The notes beneath the pieces were generated by a model that made no database searches, was not told the origin of the DNA, and was given only the letters and a program-made list of their open reading frames with translations. This document shows positions 1-11,362 of a stretch of 64,000 bases of DNA, in pieces; within the stretch, counting starts at the first letter, position 1, and every line of letters begins with the position of its first letter. The DNA is from Schumannella sp. 10F1B-5-1 (GTDB lineage: Bacteria > Actinomycetota > Actinomycetes > Actinomycetales > Microbacteriaceae), in the NCBI RefSeq assembly GCF_006517535.1, contig NZ_VHQH01000036.1:140638-204637 (forward strand), in the 5' to 3' direction. The position numbers and the translations under genes are program-made.

Positions 1-249
1 CCGAACGACGGCACGCAGGACACCCTCGCGACGCAGCTGAAGGATGCCGGCTGGACGGTCTCGGGAACGGCCAACGCCGACGAGCGCGACACCAAGAAGA
101 CGACCATCTACTACTCCGACAAGAAGTACGAGGGCGTCGCCAAGGGCATGGCGCAGATCATCGGCACCGGATCGATCACGCTGTCGTCGGCGTTCCCGGG
201 GGCGCCGATCACGATCGTGCTCGGCGAGGACTACACCCCGGCCGGCTGA
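1..249 (+). CDS. LytR_C-domain protein, C-terminal fragment
   Basis: Open from base 1 in frame 1 and ends at TGA 247-249, so only the last 82 residues are present and the 5' part lies outside the window. The visible part reads PNDGTQDTLATQLKDAGW...TTIYYSDKKYEGVAKGMAQ and has the layout of the LytR_C domain found at the C-terminus of LytR-CpsA-Psr (LCP) wall-polymer ligases and of stand-alone membrane-anchored actinobacterial proteins. Whether an LCP catalytic domain precedes it cannot be seen. It is followed 220 bp later by a cold-shock gene in the same direction. Confidence 0.7.
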   Translation, partial: PNDGTQDTLATQLKDAGWTVSGTANADERDTKKTTIYYSDKKYEGVAKGMAQIIGTGSITLSSAFPGAPITIVLGEDYTPAG

Positions 250-2526
<2,277 letters not shown>

Positions 2527-2568
2527 TCCCCGAGATCGGCTAGTCCGGGCCTCGGCTCGAACCACGCG

Positions 2569-2600
2569 AGCGGGCGGTTCCCTTCGGGGAGCCGCCCGCT
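2569..2600. terminator. Bidirectional terminator between groL and the WXG100 gene
   Basis: GCGGGCGGTTCCC-TTCG-GGGAGCCGCCCGC, a 13-bp stem with one G-U pair and a stable UUCG tetraloop, flanked by A/T so that the stem can extend by one pair. It is placed between convergent genes and can serve both. Confidence 0.85.
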
Positions 2601-2633
2601 TCGTCGTGTCGGGCCCGTCAGGGCCGCAGCGGG

Positions 2634-2924
2634 TCAGCCCGCGAACATCCGCGTCGCCGACGACTCCGCCTCGTCGTAGCTCTGCGCCGCCACGTCGAGC
2701 GCCGACTTGAGCGCGGCGAGCGACTCCTGCACCGAGGTCTGCGACAGGCTCCACTTCTGCGCCGCGCCCTGGAACTGCGTCGACGCCGACCCCTGCCAGC
2801 TGCCCTGCAGATTCTGGATCCGCGTGTTCAGCGTGCTGACATCCGTGCGGATGCGATCGATCGCCTGGCTGACCGACGCCGCGGCCGCGAGGACTTCATC
2901 ACTGTCTACCGAGTATTTAGCCAT
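2634..2924 (-). CDS. WXG100 (EsxA/ESAT-6-like) secreted protein
   Basis: 96 residues, the standard length of a WXG100 protein, with the helical-hairpin turn motif W43-Q44-G45 (GSWQGSAS) and a C-terminal export signal of the YxxxD/E type (Y83 to E87). Such proteins are exported as dimers by type VII (ESX) secretion. No EccC-type ATPase or second Esx gene is in the window, so any secretion apparatus must be encoded elsewhere. It lies 9 bp from the end of the sensor-kinase gene on the same strand (2934), so it may be the last cistron of that operon. The low-GC codons at its N-terminus (gtctaccgagtatttagc) give an accessible start. Confidence 0.9.
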   Translation of the reverse strand: MAKYSVDSDEVLAAAASVSQAIDRIRTDVSTLNTRIQNLQGSWQGSASTQFQGAAQKWSLSQTSVQESLAALKSALDVAAQSYDEAESSATRMFAG

Positions 2925-2933
2925 GCCCCGAAG

Positions 2934-4667
2934 CTAGGAGCCGGCGGGGCCGCCCTCGGGCTCGGAGGGTGCATCCGTGGACTTCTCGTCGTCGGCGTCG
3001 CGGGGGAGGAGAGGCAGGCTCACGCGGAAGGTCGCGCCGCCGCCGGGGGTCTCGAGCACCTCGACGTGGCCGTGGTGGTTCGCGACGATGCCCGCCACGA
3101 TCGCCAGGCCCAGGCCGCTGCCGCCGGTGTCGCGGGTGCGCGACGAGTCGGCGCGCCAGAAGCGCTGGAAGATCTTCTCGCGCAGCTGCGGCGGGATGCC
3201 CTCGCCGTGGTCGACGATCGAGATCGAGCCGTAGCCGCCCACCGCATCCACGTCGACGACGAGCTCGATCGGGCCGTCGTCGGCGGTGAAGCGCATGGCG
3301 TTGCCCATGAGGTTCGTGATGACCTGGCGGATCTTGTCGCCCTCGGCGAGCACGATCGGGCCGACCTCGGGCAGCGGCACCGGCGGCGGCAGCACGGGCG
3401 CGATCTCGCCGGTCGCCTGCGTGCGGGCCTGCCCGCGGCGTCGACGCAGGCGCGCCAGCGCGGTGCCGGCGAGCGCGATCGGGCTCGTCACGGTCGCGGG
3501 CTGGCCGCCCTCGAGGGCGCCGGCGGCGACCGCGGTCGGCATGGCCGGGATGCTGGTCGGCAGCGTCAGCATCCGGTCGTTCGTGTGGTCGGGCACGACG
3601 ACGGTGATCTTGCGGTTCGGGTTCGACGCGCTCGCGTCGAGCGCCGCATCCTGAGCGAGGGGGAGCAGGTCGACCGGGGCGAGCGTCGGCTGGCGCGCCT
3701 CGTCGAGTCGGGCCAGCTCGAGCAGATCGCCGACGAGCGCGCCCATGCGGATCGCCTCGCGCTCGATGCGGTCCATCGCCTGGGCCACGTCCTCCGGCTT
3801 CTGCAGGGCGCCCATGCGGTAGAGCTCGGCGTAGCCGCGCAGCGAGACGAGCGGGGTACGCAGCTCATGGCTGGCGTCGCCGACGAAGCGCCGCATCTGC
3901 TCGATCGTGCGGGCGCGGTCGGCGAAGGCCGAGTCGATGCGCGCGAGCATCGTGTTGAGCGAGCGGTTGAGGCGGCCGACCTCGGTGTTCGGGGTGGCGC
4001 CGCCGAGGCGCTGGCTGTAGTCGCCGGCGGCGAAGCGGGCGGCGGTGCGCTCCACGTCGCGCAGCGGGGCGAAGGTGCTCGTGACGAGCAGCTGCGTCAG
4101 GGCCCAGCCGAGCGCGATGACCGCGATCGCGAACCCGGCGAAGATGACGGCGTAGCGGCCCACCGTGGCATCCGTCGATGCGACGCTGACGCCGATGATC
4201 AGGGTGCCCGGCGCCGAGTCGGAGCCGGTGCGGAACTGGCCGCTGTAGGCCTTCACGCGCCACTGGCTCTGGTGATCCATGCTGTAGACGTTGACGCCGT
4301 CGTGGCGGTCGGCGATCGCATCCAGGTCGAGGTCTTCGAGGTCGGGCCCGGTGTCGGTCTCCGAGGTCGCGACGTTGATCCACTGCGTCGTGCCCTTCGA
4401 GTCGACGATGCGGATGTAGTACGGCGCGGCGTCGGAGAGGTACGGCTGGCTTCCCGAGGGCCCGAGCTGCTTGCCGCGGATGTCGTTGTAGACGTTGTCG
4501 AGCTGGGTGTCGGCCTGCTCGAAGAGGTAGCCGCGCAGCACGTTCGCGGTGCCGACGCCGGCGACGGCGAGGCCGAACGTCAGCAGCAGCACCGTCACGC
4601 CGGTGATCTTGGTGCGCAACGAGATGCCGGCCCACCAGTGGTCGAACGAGGCGTGCATCGAGGCCAC
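2934..4667 (-). CDS. Two-component sensor histidine kinase
   Basis: 577 residues, starting at GTG 4667 with GAGAGAGG upstream. In order: transmembrane segment about 20-44, extracytoplasmic sensor domain about 45-168, second transmembrane segment about 172-195, HAMP about 196-250, dimerisation domain with phospho-acceptor H267 (GDASHELRTPL), then the ATPase domain with N box (NLMGNAMRF, about 452-460), DHGEGIP and GSGLGLAI. It should phosphorylate the regulator encoded 166 bp upstream. A Pro/Ala/Arg-rich stretch of roughly 75 residues (about 363-438) is inserted between the first strand of the ATPase domain and the N-box helix, which is unusual for the family. Confidence 0.95.
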   Translation of the reverse strand: MASMHASFDHWWAGISLRTKITGVTVLLLTFGLAVAGVGTANVLRGYLFEQADTQLDNVYNDIRGKQLGPSGSQPYLSDAAPYYIRIVDSKGTTQWINVATSETDTGPDLEDLDLDAIADRHDGVNVYSMDHQSQWRVKAYSGQFRTGSDSAPGTLIIGVSVASTDATVGRYAVIFAGFAIAVIALGWALTQLLVTSTFAPLRDVERTAARFAAGDYSQRLGGATPNTEVGRLNRSLNTMLARIDSAFADRARTIEQMRRFVGDASHELRTPLVSLRGYAELYRMGALQKPEDVAQAMDRIEREAIRMGALVGDLLELARLDEARQPTLAPVDLLPLAQDAALDASASNPNRKITVVVPDHTNDRMLTLPTSIPAMPTAVAAGALEGGQPATVTSPIALAGTALARLRRRRGQARTQATGEIAPVLPPPVPLPEVGPIVLAEGDKIRQVITNLMGNAMRFTADDGPIELVVDVDAVGGYGSISIVDHGEGIPPQLREKIFQRFWRADSSRTRDTGGSGLGLAIVAGIVANHHGHVEVLETPGGGATFRVSLPLLPRDADDEKSTDAPSEPEGGPAGS

Positions 4668-4833
4668 GGATCAGACCTCTCTCAGTGGATGCGCGGCAGG
4701 CGACGCGACGGCGGACACTGCGTGCACGCCCGCGGCGGGCACGCACTCAACGGCACAGGCTACGCCCCCGAAACCGGGAGTCGGCGGGGACTCCGGCCGC
4801 GGGGGCGCGACGCCTGGGCGGATGACGACGGGA

Positions 4834-5526
4834 TCAGACCTTGGAGGCCTTCAGCATGTAGCCGAAGCCGCGCTTGGTCTGGATCATCGGCTCGGCCGAG
4901 TGCTGGTCGAGCTTGCGGCGCAGGTAGGAGATGTAGCTCTCGACGATGCCGGCGTCGCCGTTGAAGTCGTACTCCCACACGTGGTCGAGGATCTGCGCCT
5001 TCGACAGCACGCGATTGGGGTTGAGCATCAGGTAGCGCAGCAGCTTGAACTCGGTGGGCGACAGCTCGACCGCGACGTCGCCGACGGTGACCTCGTGGGT
5101 GTCCTGGTCCATCGACAGCTCGCCGGTGCGGATGATGGCGTCGTCGTCGTCGTGCATGGTGCGGCGCAGGATGGCCTTGATGCGGGCGACGATCTCGTCG
5201 AGCGAGAAGGGCTTGGTGACGTAGTCGTCGCCGCCGACGGTGAGACCGGTGATCTTGTCCTCGGTGTCGTCCTTCGCGGTGAGGAACAGGATCGGCGCGG
5301 TGTAGCCCGATGCGCGGAGGCGCTTGGTGACGCCGAAGCCGTTCATGTCGGGGAGCATCACGTCGAGGACGATGAGGTCGGGCTCCTCCTCCAGCACCGC
5401 CGAGATGGCCTGGGCGCCGTTGCCGACCGCGCGCACGGCGAAGCCGGCGAAGCGGAGGGAGGTGGTGAGCAGGTCGCGGATGTTGGGCTCGTCATCGACG
5501 ATGAGGATCTTGGGTCCGTCGGTCAT
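4834..5526 (-). CDS. OmpR/PhoB-family response regulator, PhoP/TcrX-like
   Basis: 230 residues. Receiver domain at about 6-120 with the acidic pair DDE at 11-13, phospho-acceptor D55 (IVLDVMLPD), Thr in FLTA and Lys in TKPF. Winged-helix domain at about 135-228, ending in RRKLD...TKRGFGYML. The sequence is very close in style to mycobacterial PhoP/TcrX. I chose ATG 5526 because MTDGPKILIVDDE is the normal N-terminus. There is no Shine-Dalgarno, but GATACT sits 6 nt before the ATG, which suggests a leaderless mRNA. It pairs with the kinase immediately downstream. Confidence 0.95.
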   Translation of the reverse strand: MTDGPKILIVDDEPNIRDLLTTSLRFAGFAVRAVGNGAQAISAVLEEEPDLIVLDVMLPDMNGFGVTKRLRASGYTAPILFLTAKDDTEDKITGLTVGGDDYVTKPFSLDEIVARIKAILRRTMHDDDDAIIRTGELSMDQDTHEVTVGDVAVELSPTEFKLLRYLMLNPNRVLSKAQILDHVWEYDFNGDAGIVESYISYLRRKLDQHSAEPMIQTKRGFGYMLKASKV

Positions 5527-5681
5527 GGTGCCAGTATCTGACCGTTGCCTGGAGCATTCCTGGGAGCCAGGTAAGGCGGTATCCATGTCGTCCGTGCGTG
5601 CGACGATCCGCGCATCCACCACTGTCGGCGGCGGTCTGCGGAACGCCGCCGACGGGCCGGTGGCGGGCGGCAGGAGAGCGG

Positions 5682-6890
5682 ATGCGCGGCGAGGCGACGG
5701 TGCTGCATGCCGACCTCGACGCGTTCTACGCCTCGGTCGAGCAGCGGGATGCGCCCGGCCTGCGCGGGCGGCCAGTGATCGTGGGCGGCGGGGTCGTGCT
5801 CGCAGCGAGCTACGAGGCGAAGGCGTTCGGCGTGCGCACCGCGATGGGCGGCCGGCAGGCGCGCGAGCTGTGCCCGCAGGCGATCGTCGTGCCGCCGCGG
5901 ATGGACGCCTACTCGGCCGCGAGCAAGCAGGTCTTCGCGATCTTCCGCGACACGACGCCGCTCGTCGAGGGCATCTCGATCGACGAGGCGTTCCTCGAGG
6001 TCGGCGGGCTGCGTCGGCTCGCCGGCGAGCCCGAGCAGATCGCGGTGCGGCTGCGCGAGCGGGTGTGGACCGAAGCCGGGCTCGCGATCTCGGTGGGCGT
6101 CGCGCGCACGAAGTTCCTGGCGAAGGTCGCGAGCGCGGTCAGCAAGCCCGACGGGCTGCTCGTCGTCGAACCCGAGCGCGAGCAGGAGTTCCTGCTGCCC
6201 CTGCCGGTCGAGCGGCTGTGGGGTGTCGGCGCGGTGACGGCCGAGAAGCTGCACCGTCTCGGCATCCGCACGGTCGGGCAGCTGGCGGAACTGGAGGAGT
6301 CGCGGGCCGAGCGGCTGCTCGGCCGCGCCGCCGGGGCTCACCTGCACGCGCTCGCGCGGCTGCGCGACCCGCGCCCCGTGGATGCGACGCGCCGCCCCTC
6401 GTCGATCGGCTCGCAGCGGGCGCTCGGCGCGGCCGACCGTGCCCGCCCGCGCTCGCCCGAGGAGCTCGACGTCATGCTGAGCCAGATCGTCGACCGCCTC
6501 GCTCGCCGCCTGCGCGACGGCGACCGGGTGTGCCGCACGGTCGTGCTGCGTCTGCGCTTCGGCGACTACGCGAAGGCGACCCGGTCGCGCAGCCTCGGCG
6601 TGGCCACCGATCGCACCAGTGTGCTGCTCCAGGTCGCCCGCGGGCTGCTCGCCGACGTGTCACCCGAGATCGCGGCGCGCGGGCTCACCCTGATCGGCGT
6701 CTCGCTCGCGCAGCTCGACCGGGCTGGTGCGCAGCATCCCGAGCTGCCGATCGAGTGGGAGGAGGGAGCCCGGCTCGACACGGTGCTGGATGCGGTGCGC
6801 GAGCGCTTCGGCGCCGCGTCGGTGTCGCGGGCGGCGCAGCTCGGGCGCGATCCGGGGTGGTCGTCGCCCGTGCTGCCGGAGCACGAGTGA
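5682..6890 (+). CDS. dinB: DNA polymerase IV (Y family)
   Basis: 402 residues from ATG 5682, with AGGAGAG just upstream; the earlier in-frame ATG at 5598 lies outside the conserved fold. Catalytic acidic motifs are visible: HADLDAFYASVEQ near the N-terminus and SIDEAFLEV about 90 residues later. Little-finger domain features (GDRVCRTVVLRLRFGDYAKATRS) follow helix-hairpin-helix LWGVGAVTAEKL. It performs error-prone translesion synthesis. It is convergent with the XPB helicase gene and separated from it by only 40 bp. Confidence 0.96.
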   Translation: MRGEATVLHADLDAFYASVEQRDAPGLRGRPVIVGGGVVLAASYEAKAFGVRTAMGGRQARELCPQAIVVPPRMDAYSAASKQVFAIFRDTTPLVEGISIDEAFLEVGGLRRLAGEPEQIAVRLRERVWTEAGLAISVGVARTKFLAKVASAVSKPDGLLVVEPEREQEFLLPLPVERLWGVGAVTAEKLHRLGIRTVGQLAELEESRAERLLGRAAGAHLHALARLRDPRPVDATRRPSSIGSQRALGAADRARPRSPEELDVMLSQIVDRLARRLRDGDRVCRTVVLRLRFGDYAKATRSRSLGVATDRTSVLLQVARGLLADVSPEIAARGLTLIGVSLAQLDRAGAQHPELPIEWEEGARLDTVLDAVRERFGAASVSRAAQLGRDPGWSSPVLPEHE

Positions 6891-6930
6891 GGTGCGGGGG
6901 CGCGGTGCTCGCGCGTCGTGAACGCCGCGC

Positions 6931-8616
6931 CTACGCCGCCGTCGCCAGGTCGCCCGCGTCGAGGATCGTGTAGCTGTAGCCCTGCTCGGCGAGGAAGCGC
7001 TGGCGGTTCTGCGCGTAGTCCTGGTCGACCGTGTCGCGGGCGACGAGCGTGTAGAAGTTCGCCGGCAGACCGCTCTCCTTCGGGCGCAGCAGACGGCCGA
7101 GGCGCTGGGCCTCCTCCTGCCGCGATCCGAACGAGCCCGAGACCTGGATGGCGACGGTCGCCTCGGGCAGGTCGACCGAGAAGTTCGCGACCTTCGACAC
7201 GACCAGCACGGTCAGCTCGCCGTCGCGGAACGCCTGGAACAGTCGCTCGCGCTCGTCGACCGGCGTGGATCCCGTGAGCTGCGGCGCATCCAGGGCCTCG
7301 GCGAGCTCGTCGATCTGGTCGAGGTACTGCCCGATGACCAGGATGCGCTCGCCCGCGTGCTTGGCGACGAGATCCTTCACGACCTGCAGCTTCGCCGGCG
7401 CGGTCGCGGCGAGGCGGTAGCGCTCGTCGTCGGCGCTCGCCGCGTACTCGAGCCGCTCATCCTGGGGCAGGTCGATGCGCACCTCGTAGCAGCTGGCGGG
7501 GGAGATGTAGCCCTGCGCCTCGATCTCCTTCCACGGAGCGTCGAAGCGCTTGGGGCCGATGAGCGAGAACACGTCGGACTCGCGGCCGTCTTCGCGCACG
7601 AGCGTCGCAGTGAGGCCGAGGCGGCGACGAGCCTGCAGGTCGGCGGTCAGCTTGAACACCGGGGCGGGCAGCAGGTGCACCTCGTCGTAGACGATGAGGC
7701 CCCAGTCGAGGGCGTCGAGCAGCGCCAGGTGGGCGTACTCGCCCTTCCGGCGCGCGGTGAGGATCTGGTAGGTCGCGATCGTGACCGGCTTGATCTCCTT
7801 GACCTGCCCCGAGTACTCGCCGATCTCGTCCTCGGTCAGGCTCGTGCGCTTGAGCAGCTCAGCCCGCCACTGCCGTGCGCTGACGGTGTTGGTGACGAGG
7901 ATGAGCGTGGTCGTGTCGGCCGCGGCCATCGCGCCCGCGCCGACCAGCGTCTTGCCCGCGCCGCAGGGCAGCACGACGACGCCCGACCCTCCGTCGAAGA
8001 AGTTGTCGACGGCTTTGCGCTGATAGTCGCGCAGGTGCCAGCCGTCCTCGTGCAGGTCGATCTCGTGCGGGGTGCCGGGCGTGTAGCCGGCGTTGTCCTC
8101 GGCCGGCCAGCCGAGCTTCAGCAGCTCCTGCTTGATCTGTCCCCGCGCCCAGGGCTGCAGCGTCCACTCGCTCGGGGTGCGGCGCACGCCGAGCAGCGGG
8201 CCGACCTTGGCGTTGCGGGTGATCTCGCTCATCATCGCCGGATCGGTGCTGCTGAGGACCAGCTCGCCCGGGATGGTCGTGGTCGTGCCGTCGGGGTTCT
8301 GCTGCTCGACGTCGGGGTCGCGCGAGATCACGAGCCGGCCGTAGCGGGCGACGGTCTCGTCGATGTCGATCGACACCGTCTGCGGCACGGGGAACTTCGC
8401 GAAGCGGTTCAGGGTGTCGAGCATCTGCTCGGCGGTGTGCCCGGCGGCGCGGGCGTTCCACAGTCCGAGCCGGGTGATCCGGTAGGTGTGCACGTGCTCG
8501 GGGGCGCGCTCGAGCTCCGCGAAGACGGCCAGCTCGTGACGCGCATCCTCGGCTTCGGGATGCGCGACCTCGAGCAGCACGGTGCGGTCGCTCTGCACGA
8601 TCAGGGGTCCGGACAT
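6931..8616 (-). CDS. XPB/Rad25-type DNA repair helicase
   Basis: 561 residues from ATG 8616, preceded by GGGAGG. The N-terminal domain (about 1-180) is typical of bacterial XPB proteins. The SF2 core has Walker A LPCGAGKTLVG, DEVH box YDEVHLLPA, motif III TATLVR, and motif VI QRLGRLLRP. The family unwinds or translocates on DNA in repair and is common in actinobacteria. A 58-bp palindrome lies between it and the upstream gene for its usual partner (end 8769), so the two are probably co-transcribed but separately tuned. Confidence 0.95.
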   Translation of the reverse strand: MSGPLIVQSDRTVLLEVAHPEAEDARHELAVFAELERAPEHVHTYRITRLGLWNARAAGHTAEQMLDTLNRFAKFPVPQTVSIDIDETVARYGRLVISRDPDVEQQNPDGTTTTIPGELVLSSTDPAMMSEITRNAKVGPLLGVRRTPSEWTLQPWARGQIKQELLKLGWPAEDNAGYTPGTPHEIDLHEDGWHLRDYQRKAVDNFFDGGSGVVVLPCGAGKTLVGAGAMAAADTTTLILVTNTVSARQWRAELLKRTSLTEDEIGEYSGQVKEIKPVTIATYQILTARRKGEYAHLALLDALDWGLIVYDEVHLLPAPVFKLTADLQARRRLGLTATLVREDGRESDVFSLIGPKRFDAPWKEIEAQGYISPASCYEVRIDLPQDERLEYAASADDERYRLAATAPAKLQVVKDLVAKHAGERILVIGQYLDQIDELAEALDAPQLTGSTPVDERERLFQAFRDGELTVLVVSKVANFSVDLPEATVAIQVSGSFGSRQEEAQRLGRLLRPKESGLPANFYTLVARDTVDQDYAQNRQRFLAEQGYSYTILDAGDLATAA

Positions 8617-8682
8617 GACCTCCCAGATTAGTCGCGCCCGGGGTGGTCGCGCTGGGAGTGTGGGGACGCCCTGACGCGGCCG

Positions 8683-8740
8683 CGAGTTGCCCACTTCGGC
8701 CGGGTTCGGAGCGCGGAACCCGGCCGAACCGGGCAACTCG
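8683..8740. repeat. 58-bp interrupted palindrome
   Basis: CGAGTTGCCC at 8683-8692 pairs with GGGCAACTCG at 8731-8740, and TTCGGCCGGGTTC at 8695-8707 pairs with GAACCCGGCCGAA at 8716-8728; only a 2x2 mismatch (AC/CC) and an 8-nt loop break the symmetry. It lies between the stop of the helicase-associated gene and the start of the XPB gene. No T-run follows, so a simple intrinsic terminator is less likely than an intercistronic RNA hairpin or a REP-type element. Confidence 0.9.
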
Positions 8741-8768
8741 GCGGCTCAGGCGCGACGGCCGGCCGCGC

Positions 8769-10670
8769 TCAGTCGAGCGGCACGACCGCCGTGATCGACG
8801 AGAGCGGCAGCGTGCGCTCGAGGTCGGCGCGGGCGTCGCGGGCGCGCAGGCGTCCGCCGGCGACCGAGGCGGGCTCGAGGCGCAGCTCGACGTCGGAGCC
8901 GTCGGGCATGCGCACCGTCACGACGACGGGCGTACGGGCTTTGGCCGCGAGCTCGAGCTGGCGGGCGATCCACGCCGCCCCGCCGGTCTCGTCATCCGAC
9001 CCCGAGGCTCCCGAGGTCACGGCGCCCGAGTCGCGCAGCCGGCGCACGAGCTCGACGGCCGAGTCGCGGGCCGGCTCGGCCACCGCCGGCGCGAGAGTGG
9101 AGCGCCGGGAGGCGGGGCGGATCGTGCCGTCGGCGTCTTCGAGCACGGCGGGATAGCGCGCATCCACGATCGACCAGAAGAGCACGCTCGCCTCGACGCG
9201 GCTGACGGCGCGGAGCTCGCCGCTGGGGATGAGCCCGACCGTCGCGAGTGCCGAGTCGACCGTGAGCTGGCGCAGCAGCGCGGCGTCGTCGCTGCGCACA
9301 TAGCTGCGGGCGCCCGCATCGGCGGCCCGGGCGACCTCGGCGATCGACCCGACGCGCAGCGCGCCGAAGCGCTCGGCCGTGTCGCGCACGAGGTAGTCGA
9401 GCGGCTGGGGCACGCCGGTCAGCGAGATGCCGGCGAGGAAGTCGCGGATCGTCTCGGCCGTCTCGCCGCGCGCGAGCGCCCGGTTCAGCGATCCGCCGGT
9501 GATGCGATAGGTGGATGCGAGGCCCCGGGCCTCGACGTCGGCCATCGACCGCAGGCGGCTGTCGAGGTCGGCGCGCAGCGGGCCGGGCGCGATGATCGAG
9601 AGGTCGTGCTGCAGGTAGACCTGCTCGACGTGCGCGGGGAAGAGCGCGGCGAGGCGCTCGCGTGCTGCGGCGGGGCCGTCGGCGAGCAGCGCGCGCCCGG
9701 GCCCCGAGGGCGTCGCGTCGACCGTGATGCCGAGCAGGCGCGCCTGCTCGCGGGCCGAGGTGACGCGGCGCATCATCCGCTCGGCCGAGCCCGGGTAGAA
9801 CCAGGTCAGATACTGCAGCAGGCCGTCGTCCCACTCGGCGGCGGCGCGCTCCTCGAGCAGGCGGCGCAGGTCGGGGGCGAGGCGGGCGATCCAGGCCGCG
9901 GCGAGGGTCGTCCAGCGCTCGGCGTCGTCGGTGCCGAGCCACTCGGCGCCCGCCGCCGTGATCGCGAGCACGGCGCCGTCGTCGCCGATCAGCTCGGCGC
10001 GGATCGCCAGGTCGACGAGCGGGGCCAGCTCGTCCTGCTCCACGCCGATCGCGGCGGCCAGGCGGCGGGTCTCGGGCAGGGCGATGCCGCCCTTGGCCAG
10101 GCGCCGGGCGGGCTCGCGCTGCAGCTCGGCGACGAGCTCGGTCACGCGGCCGGTGGCGGCGAAGGCGCGCTCGCCGGCGAGGCGATCCACGGCATCCCGG
10201 TCGGCGTCGCTGACGGGCACCAGCGCGCCGGGTGCGGGGGTCCAGATCAGCTCCTCGGCGCCGGGCAGGTCGAACGAGGGCCAGGCGGCGAGCTGCTCCG
10301 ACACGGTGTCCCACGGGGCGACGCGGTCGGACTCGACGGCCGCGAGGCCCAGCTCGGCGAGCACCGCCGCGCGGCGCCGCACCTCGGTGGAGGCGCTGCC
10401 GATCCGCTCGGCCAGCTGCTCGACCGTCGGCGCGCGCCCGGCGGCGGCGAGTTCGGCAGCCCCCGCGAGCACCGCGAGCGCGTGCCGGTCGAGGCCCTCG
10501 AGCGCGCGCTGCACGCTCGGCCGCTCGAGCAGGGCCTCGGCCAGGTCGAACCAGTCGCGCACGCCCGTGGAGCGCACCTCCCGCTCGCGCAGCAGGCGCA
10601 GCAGGGCGTCGTCGTCGAGCGCCCGCAGCCTCGCCGCGAGCGCCAGTGCCGAGCTGCTAGCCGCGGGCAT
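8769..10670 (-). CDS. Helicase-associated domain protein, XPB partner
   Basis: 633 residues rich in Leu, Ala and Arg helices. It matches the large actinobacterial proteins annotated as helicase-associated or helicase C-terminal-domain (Helicase_C_3) proteins, which regularly sit beside the bacterial XPB gene. No Walker A motif is visible, so it is probably not an ATPase itself. Winged-helix-like segments are suggested near the N-terminus (VRDWFDLAEALLERPSVQRAL) and before the C-terminus. The start overlaps the preceding small membrane-protein gene by 14 bp, which implies translational coupling. Confidence 0.85.
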   Translation of the reverse strand: MPAASSSALALAARLRALDDDALLRLLREREVRSTGVRDWFDLAEALLERPSVQRALEGLDRHALAVLAGAAELAAAGRAPTVEQLAERIGSASTEVRRRAAVLAELGLAAVESDRVAPWDTVSEQLAAWPSFDLPGAEELIWTPAPGALVPVSDADRDAVDRLAGERAFAATGRVTELVAELQREPARRLAKGGIALPETRRLAAAIGVEQDELAPLVDLAIRAELIGDDGAVLAITAAGAEWLGTDDAERWTTLAAAWIARLAPDLRRLLEERAAAEWDDGLLQYLTWFYPGSAERMMRRVTSAREQARLLGITVDATPSGPGRALLADGPAAARERLAALFPAHVEQVYLQHDLSIIAPGPLRADLDSRLRSMADVEARGLASTYRITGGSLNRALARGETAETIRDFLAGISLTGVPQPLDYLVRDTAERFGALRVGSIAEVARAADAGARSYVRSDDAALLRQLTVDSALATVGLIPSGELRAVSRVEASVLFWSIVDARYPAVLEDADGTIRPASRRSTLAPAVAEPARDSAVELVRRLRDSGAVTSGASGSDDETGGAAWIARQLELAAKARTPVVVTVRMPDGSDVELRLEPASVAGGRLRARDARADLERTLPLSSITAVVPLD

Positions 10671-10920
10671 CCAGCGACTCGCGACGACGGCGCAGGCCGG
10701 TCGCGATGATGAAGCCCACCAGCAGCAGGAATCCGATCGGCAGGGCCGTCAGCGGCAGGATGCGCACGATCGGCCAGACGCCGTCGCCGAGGTCGACCTT
10801 CGCGACGCCCGCGATGAGCAGCACGATGATGTCGACGATCGCGATTCCGATGACCGTCGCGGCCATGACGCCGAGGATGCGTTCGATACGATTGGGGCGC
10901 ACCGGGGTGTCGTTCGGCAT
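10657..10920 (-). CDS. Small two-helix membrane protein
   Basis: 87 residues with two hydrophobic segments (about 16-40 VMAATVIGIAIVDIIVLLIAG and about 50-74 ILPLTALPIGFLLLVGFIIATG) and a basic tail RRRR. The function is not recognised; similar short proteins lie upstream of the helicase-associated gene in relatives. It heads the minus-strand operon and is divergent from the cold-shock gene at 10979, leaving 58 bp for both promoters. It overlaps the next gene by 14 bp. Confidence 0.75.
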   Translation of the reverse strand: MPNDTPVRPNRIERILGVMAATVIGIAIVDIIVLLIAGVAKVDLGDGVWPIVRILPLTALPIGFLLLVGFIIATGLRRRRESLDARG

Positions 10921-10978
10921 CCCATCAGGATAGGCCCGTCACGGGTCGGTCCCGTCCCCCCAGATCGAGAGGCCCGCC

Positions 10979-11362
10979 ATGCCGACCGGCAAGGTCAAGT
11001 TCTACGACGAGGAGAAGGGCTTCGGCTTCATCTCCACCGACGACGGGCAGGAAGTGTTCCTGCACGCGTCGGCGCTGCCCAGCGACGTCACCACCGTGCG
11101 CGCCGGCACCCGCCTCGAGTTCGGCATCGCCGACGGACGCAAGGGAGCGCAGGCGCTCTCGGTGCGCGTGCTCGATACGCCCATCCCGCTGTCGAAGATT
11201 AACCGCCGCTCGGCGGAGGACATGGCCGTGGTCATCGAAGACCTGGTCAAGCTGCTCGATGGCATCGGCGAGGGCCTGCGCCGCGGCCGCTACCCCGACA
11301 AGAGCCACGGCGGCAAGCTCGCCGCGGTGCTGCGCCGCGTCGCCGACGACCTCGATGCCTGA
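10979..11362 (+). CDS. Cold-shock-domain protein with C-terminal extension
   Basis: 127 residues. The cold-shock domain spans about 1-66 (MPTGKVKFYDEEKGFGFIS, then EVFLHASAL). A helical, mostly charged extension follows (AEDMAVVIEDLVKLLDGIGEGLRRGRY), as in the long CspB/CspA proteins of actinobacteria. GAGAGG about 10 nt upstream of the ATG may serve as ribosome binding site. Its stop overlaps the start of the DUF3027 gene by 8 bp, so the two form an operon, an arrangement also found in corynebacteria and mycobacteria. Confidence 0.93.
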   Translation: MPTGKVKFYDEEKGFGFISTDDGQEVFLHASALPSDVTTVRAGTRLEFGIADGRKGAQALSVRVLDTPIPLSKINRRSAEDMAVVIEDLVKLLDGIGEGLRRGRYPDKSHGGKLAAVLRRVADDLDA

